Assembly: GCA_958428295.1 (NCBI GenBank)
Contig: CAUAFL010000006.1
Location: forward strand, 12,609 to 76,608
Length of the DNA: 64,000 bases
Reading direction: 5' to 3'
Source of the DNA: an uncultured Bacillota bacterium
GTDB taxonomy: Bacteria > Bacillota_I > Bacilli_A > RF39 > UBA660
Shown: in pieces, positions 62,173-64,000 of the stretch
How the letters are laid out: the number at the start of each line of letters is the position of its first letter
Numbering within the stretch: position 1 is the stretch's first letter
Notes under the pieces: model-generated
Told to the model about the DNA's origin: nothing
What the model saw: only the letters and a program-made list of their open reading frames with translations
The model's database searches: none
Program-made: the position numbers and the translations under genes

Positions 62173-63191
62173 ACTTCCTCCTTTTTACTTCTAAGTTGTC
62201 CACAAGCAGCGCTAATCTTTCGACCAAACTCACGCCGTATGGTCACACATATTTTATTTTTCTTTAGTATATCATAAAACTTAGCAATTTGAATAGTACT
62301 ACTTCTAGCAAATTGTAAAGAAGCTGTTTCATTATAAGGGATTAAATTAACATAGGCATTGATACCCTTTAATAAATTAACTAGAGCAAGAGCATCTTCC
62401 TCCCGATCGTTAACGCCACTTAATAATATATATTCAAAAGTCAACCTACGATGCGTCATAGCTACATATTCCTTGAGTACAGAAAGTAACTCCTTAAGTG
62501 GATACACCTTAGTAATAGGCATCAATTTTTTTCTAAGATCATCATTTGCTGCATGCAAACTAATCGCTAGATTTACCTGATAAGGAAAATGCATAAATTC
62601 TCTAATTTTAGGAACAATTCCACAAGTAGAAATCGTAATATGCCGAGCTCCAATCGCTAGCCCCTTACAATGATTCACAATTTCAATCATACGACAGATA
62701 TTATCATAATTGTCAAAAGGCTCCCCAATTCCCATCACTACAATATGACTGATTCGACTTCCACAATTTTCTTCCACCAATAAAATTTGTTCTACCATCT
62801 CTCCAGCTGTTAAATCACGAACTTTTTTACGGCGTCCTGATTCACAAAATTTACAGCCCATATTACAACCAACTTGACTGGAAATACATAAAGATAAACC
62901 ATAATCGTGGTACATCAACACAGCTTCAATATGTTCATGATCAGCTAAAGTAAATAAGTATTTTTTTACATCCTTATCTTCTTCAACCGTATGAATTTTA
63001 ACAGTTTGAAAAACAAATTCCCGCTTTAGGCGATCTCTTGTTTCTTTTTTCAAATTAGTTGCTTCCTCAATCATCGTAATCCGTTTTTGATACAACCATT
63101 CAAATAATTGCTGGGCATAAAATTTTTTTTCTCCCTCTAACACAAAATAAGAAATCATCTCCTCTAAGGTCATATTATAAATTGATTCCAT
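62169..63191 (-). CDS. rlmN: 23S rRNA (adenine2503-C2) methyltransferase
   Basis: A 340-residue radical SAM enzyme that methylates A2503 of 23S rRNA and A37 of some tRNAs. Cluster motif CNMGCKFCESG, GEPFDNYDN and the C-terminal Cys in RKISAACGQLR. Start at MESIYNMTLEEM (GGTGAAAAA upstream); an ATG six codons earlier is also possible. First gene of the rlmN-stp-pknB-rsgA-rpe operon. Confidence 0.94.
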   Translation of the reverse strand: MESIYNMTLEEMISYFVLEGEKKFYAQQLFEWLYQKRITMIEEATNLKKETRDRLKREFVFQTVKIHTVEEDKDVKKYLFTLADHEHIEAVLMYHDYGLSLCISSQVGCNMGCKFCESGRRKKVRDLTAGEMVEQILLVEENCGSRISHIVVMGIGEPFDNYDNICRMIEIVNHCKGLAIGARHITISTCGIVPKIREFMHFPYQVNLAISLHAANDDLRKKLMPITKVYPLKELLSVLKEYVAMTHRRLTFEYILLSGVNDREEDALALVNLLKGINAYVNLIPYNETASLQFARSSTIQIAKFYDILKKNKICVTIRREFGRKISAACGQLRSKKEEV

Positions 63192-63313
63192 TTTTTCACC
63201 ACATTTCATTCATCTGTATTATACCAGGAAAAACAAAGATTAACATAATTTATTTTGAATATAAAAAAATATTGCAAAAAAGACACTAGCAATATTTTCT
63301 TTCACAATAGAAC

Positions 63314-64000
63314 CTAAGAAACTAAACTAATTTTAGCAAACCCATGACCACTATTCCCCGTCATCGTAGCGGTTCCATCATAGGTGGGCATGATATCATC
63401 TCCTGCTTTCATCACCGGATTTACAAACTTCTTACCTGAATAATGATAAGAGCAGGTGACATCGGTTGTTCCATCGGTACAGGCTACTCCTTTACTATCA
63501 TTTCTTGGAGTGATGGAAGTAGCAGAAGTAATCGCCACACAACCAGTGTAACCAGAGATATAAGAAGAACCTCCTCCTCCTGTTCGACCATAGCCTGTTG
63601 CTCCTCCGTAATAACCAGAACCTCCTCCTCCGCCCCAGCCATTACTTATAATTTGAGCAGCATAACCAAAGAAACCATTTTTATCATCACTATATGCCTT
63701 TCCAGCATTAGTTTGGGTTCCTCCTCCAGCTGGATATTGACTTGTGGCAAACCCACTAATAGCTGTACCCTCTTTTCCTGTCAAAGTTCCTCCTGCTGCT
63801 CCTATGATACTTCTACTTACCGCTCCTCCGCCTCCTGAAGCCACCATTAAACGACTCGCTAATGATGCAGTAGTATCCCAGGTGCCAGAAATCAAACGAA
63901 TATCCGTCGCTCCTCCGCCTCCATATGAATTAGTATCATAATTATTTCCGGAATAACCTCCTCCATTATAGCCCCCTATATTGGTAACGGTATTATTTGC
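63314..64000 (-). CDS. glycine-rich (ALK-type) surface protein, C-terminal part, cut by window end
   Basis: The frame is open to the window edge. It shows the glycine-rich repeat domain seen in bacterial surface proteins and ALK/LTK receptors: GGGGATDIRL, MVASGGGGAV, GGGGSGYYGGATGYG, and an end NSGHGFAKISLVS. About 229 residues visible. Two Cys in CVAITS and VACTD may bond. Probably an exposed surface protein; the signal and anchor lie outside the window. No C-terminal sorting signal is present. Confidence 0.7.
   Translation of the reverse strand, partial: ANNTVTNIGGYNGGGYSGNNYDTNSYGGGGATDIRLISGTWDTTASLASRLMVASGGGGAVSRSIIGAAGGTLTGKEGTAISGFATSQYPAGGGTQTNAGKAYSDDKNGFFGYAAQIISNGWGGGGGSGYYGGATGYGRTGGGGSSYISGYTGCVAITSATSITPRNDSKGVACTDGTTDVTCSYHYSGKKFVNPVMKAGDDIMPTYDGTATMTGNSGHGFAKISLVS

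Noticed and set aside
63443..63941. Plus-strand frames across the glycine-rich gene
   Set aside because: They are complements of GGA/GGT-rich codons giving Ser/Pro/Thr runs, with no start signals.
1..64000. CRISPR array
   Set aside because: No regularly spaced direct repeats of 24-40 bases and no cas genes are visible.

Overview
The window is AT-rich DNA from a spore-forming, anaerobic, low-GC Gram-positive bacterium (Bacillota). The evidence is a late sporulation sigma factor of the SigK type, a collagen-like BclA-type fragment, YqeG/YqeH, the PASTA kinase/PP2C pair, RsgA, RlmN, pyruvate phosphate dikinase and pyruvate:ferredoxin oxidoreductase. Surface proteins with Cna-B, LamG-like and ALK-type glycine-rich repeats, and a short divergent MetK, point towards poorly cultured gut lineages. 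I cannot fix the genus.

Positions 1 to about 19,500 are most of an integrative conjugative element (or integrated plasmid), nearly all on the minus strand. In transcription order it has two XRE-type regulators, a promoter with a short-peptide/terminator leader, a sigma-region-4-like protein, a VirB2-like small membrane protein, SSB, a thioester/Cna-B surface adhesin with its own sortase, a VirB6-like channel protein and PrgI. Then come a second promoter with a leader carrying a short peptide and three terminator-like hairpins, two paralogous small proteins, the VirB4 ATPase, an M23 hydrolase, a non-coding region that could hold oriT, MobC-like and relaxase proteins, and a VirD4 coupling protein cut by the window start. 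No integrase is visible. Almost every gene in the element is preceded by the same GGGGG-type Shine-Dalgarno sequence, and three genes appear to start at AUA or AUU.

From about 19,556 the DNA is chromosomal. It begins with a collagen-like gene lacking its 5' end, then yqeH-yqeG, a polysaccharide deacetylase, sigK, ppdK and tRNA-His. A small unstable stretch (28.5-30.2 kb) follows, with an unknown gene and a pseudogene. Next are tspO, an Hsp20 gene with a CIRCE operator, a stand-alone Clp-type AAA protein and a complete Bce-type antimicrobial-peptide sensing and export module (34.5-39.2 kb).

Positions 39.3-47.4 kb form a second accessory region: a HAD phosphatase, a heterodimeric ABC exporter with a GNAT acetyltransferase, a glutamine amidotransferase and a Fic protein both broken by stop codons, small membrane-protein remnants, an XRE repressor, a divergent operator and a small excisionase-like reading frame. 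It looks like the remnant of an older mobile element.

Positions 47.5-64 kb are housekeeping again: metK, recG, a GDPD-like protein, a candidate structured small RNA, pyruvate:ferredoxin oxidoreductase, a second deacetylase, DedA, then rpe-rsgA-pknB-stp-rlmN in one minus-strand operon. The window ends inside a glycine-rich surface-protein gene.
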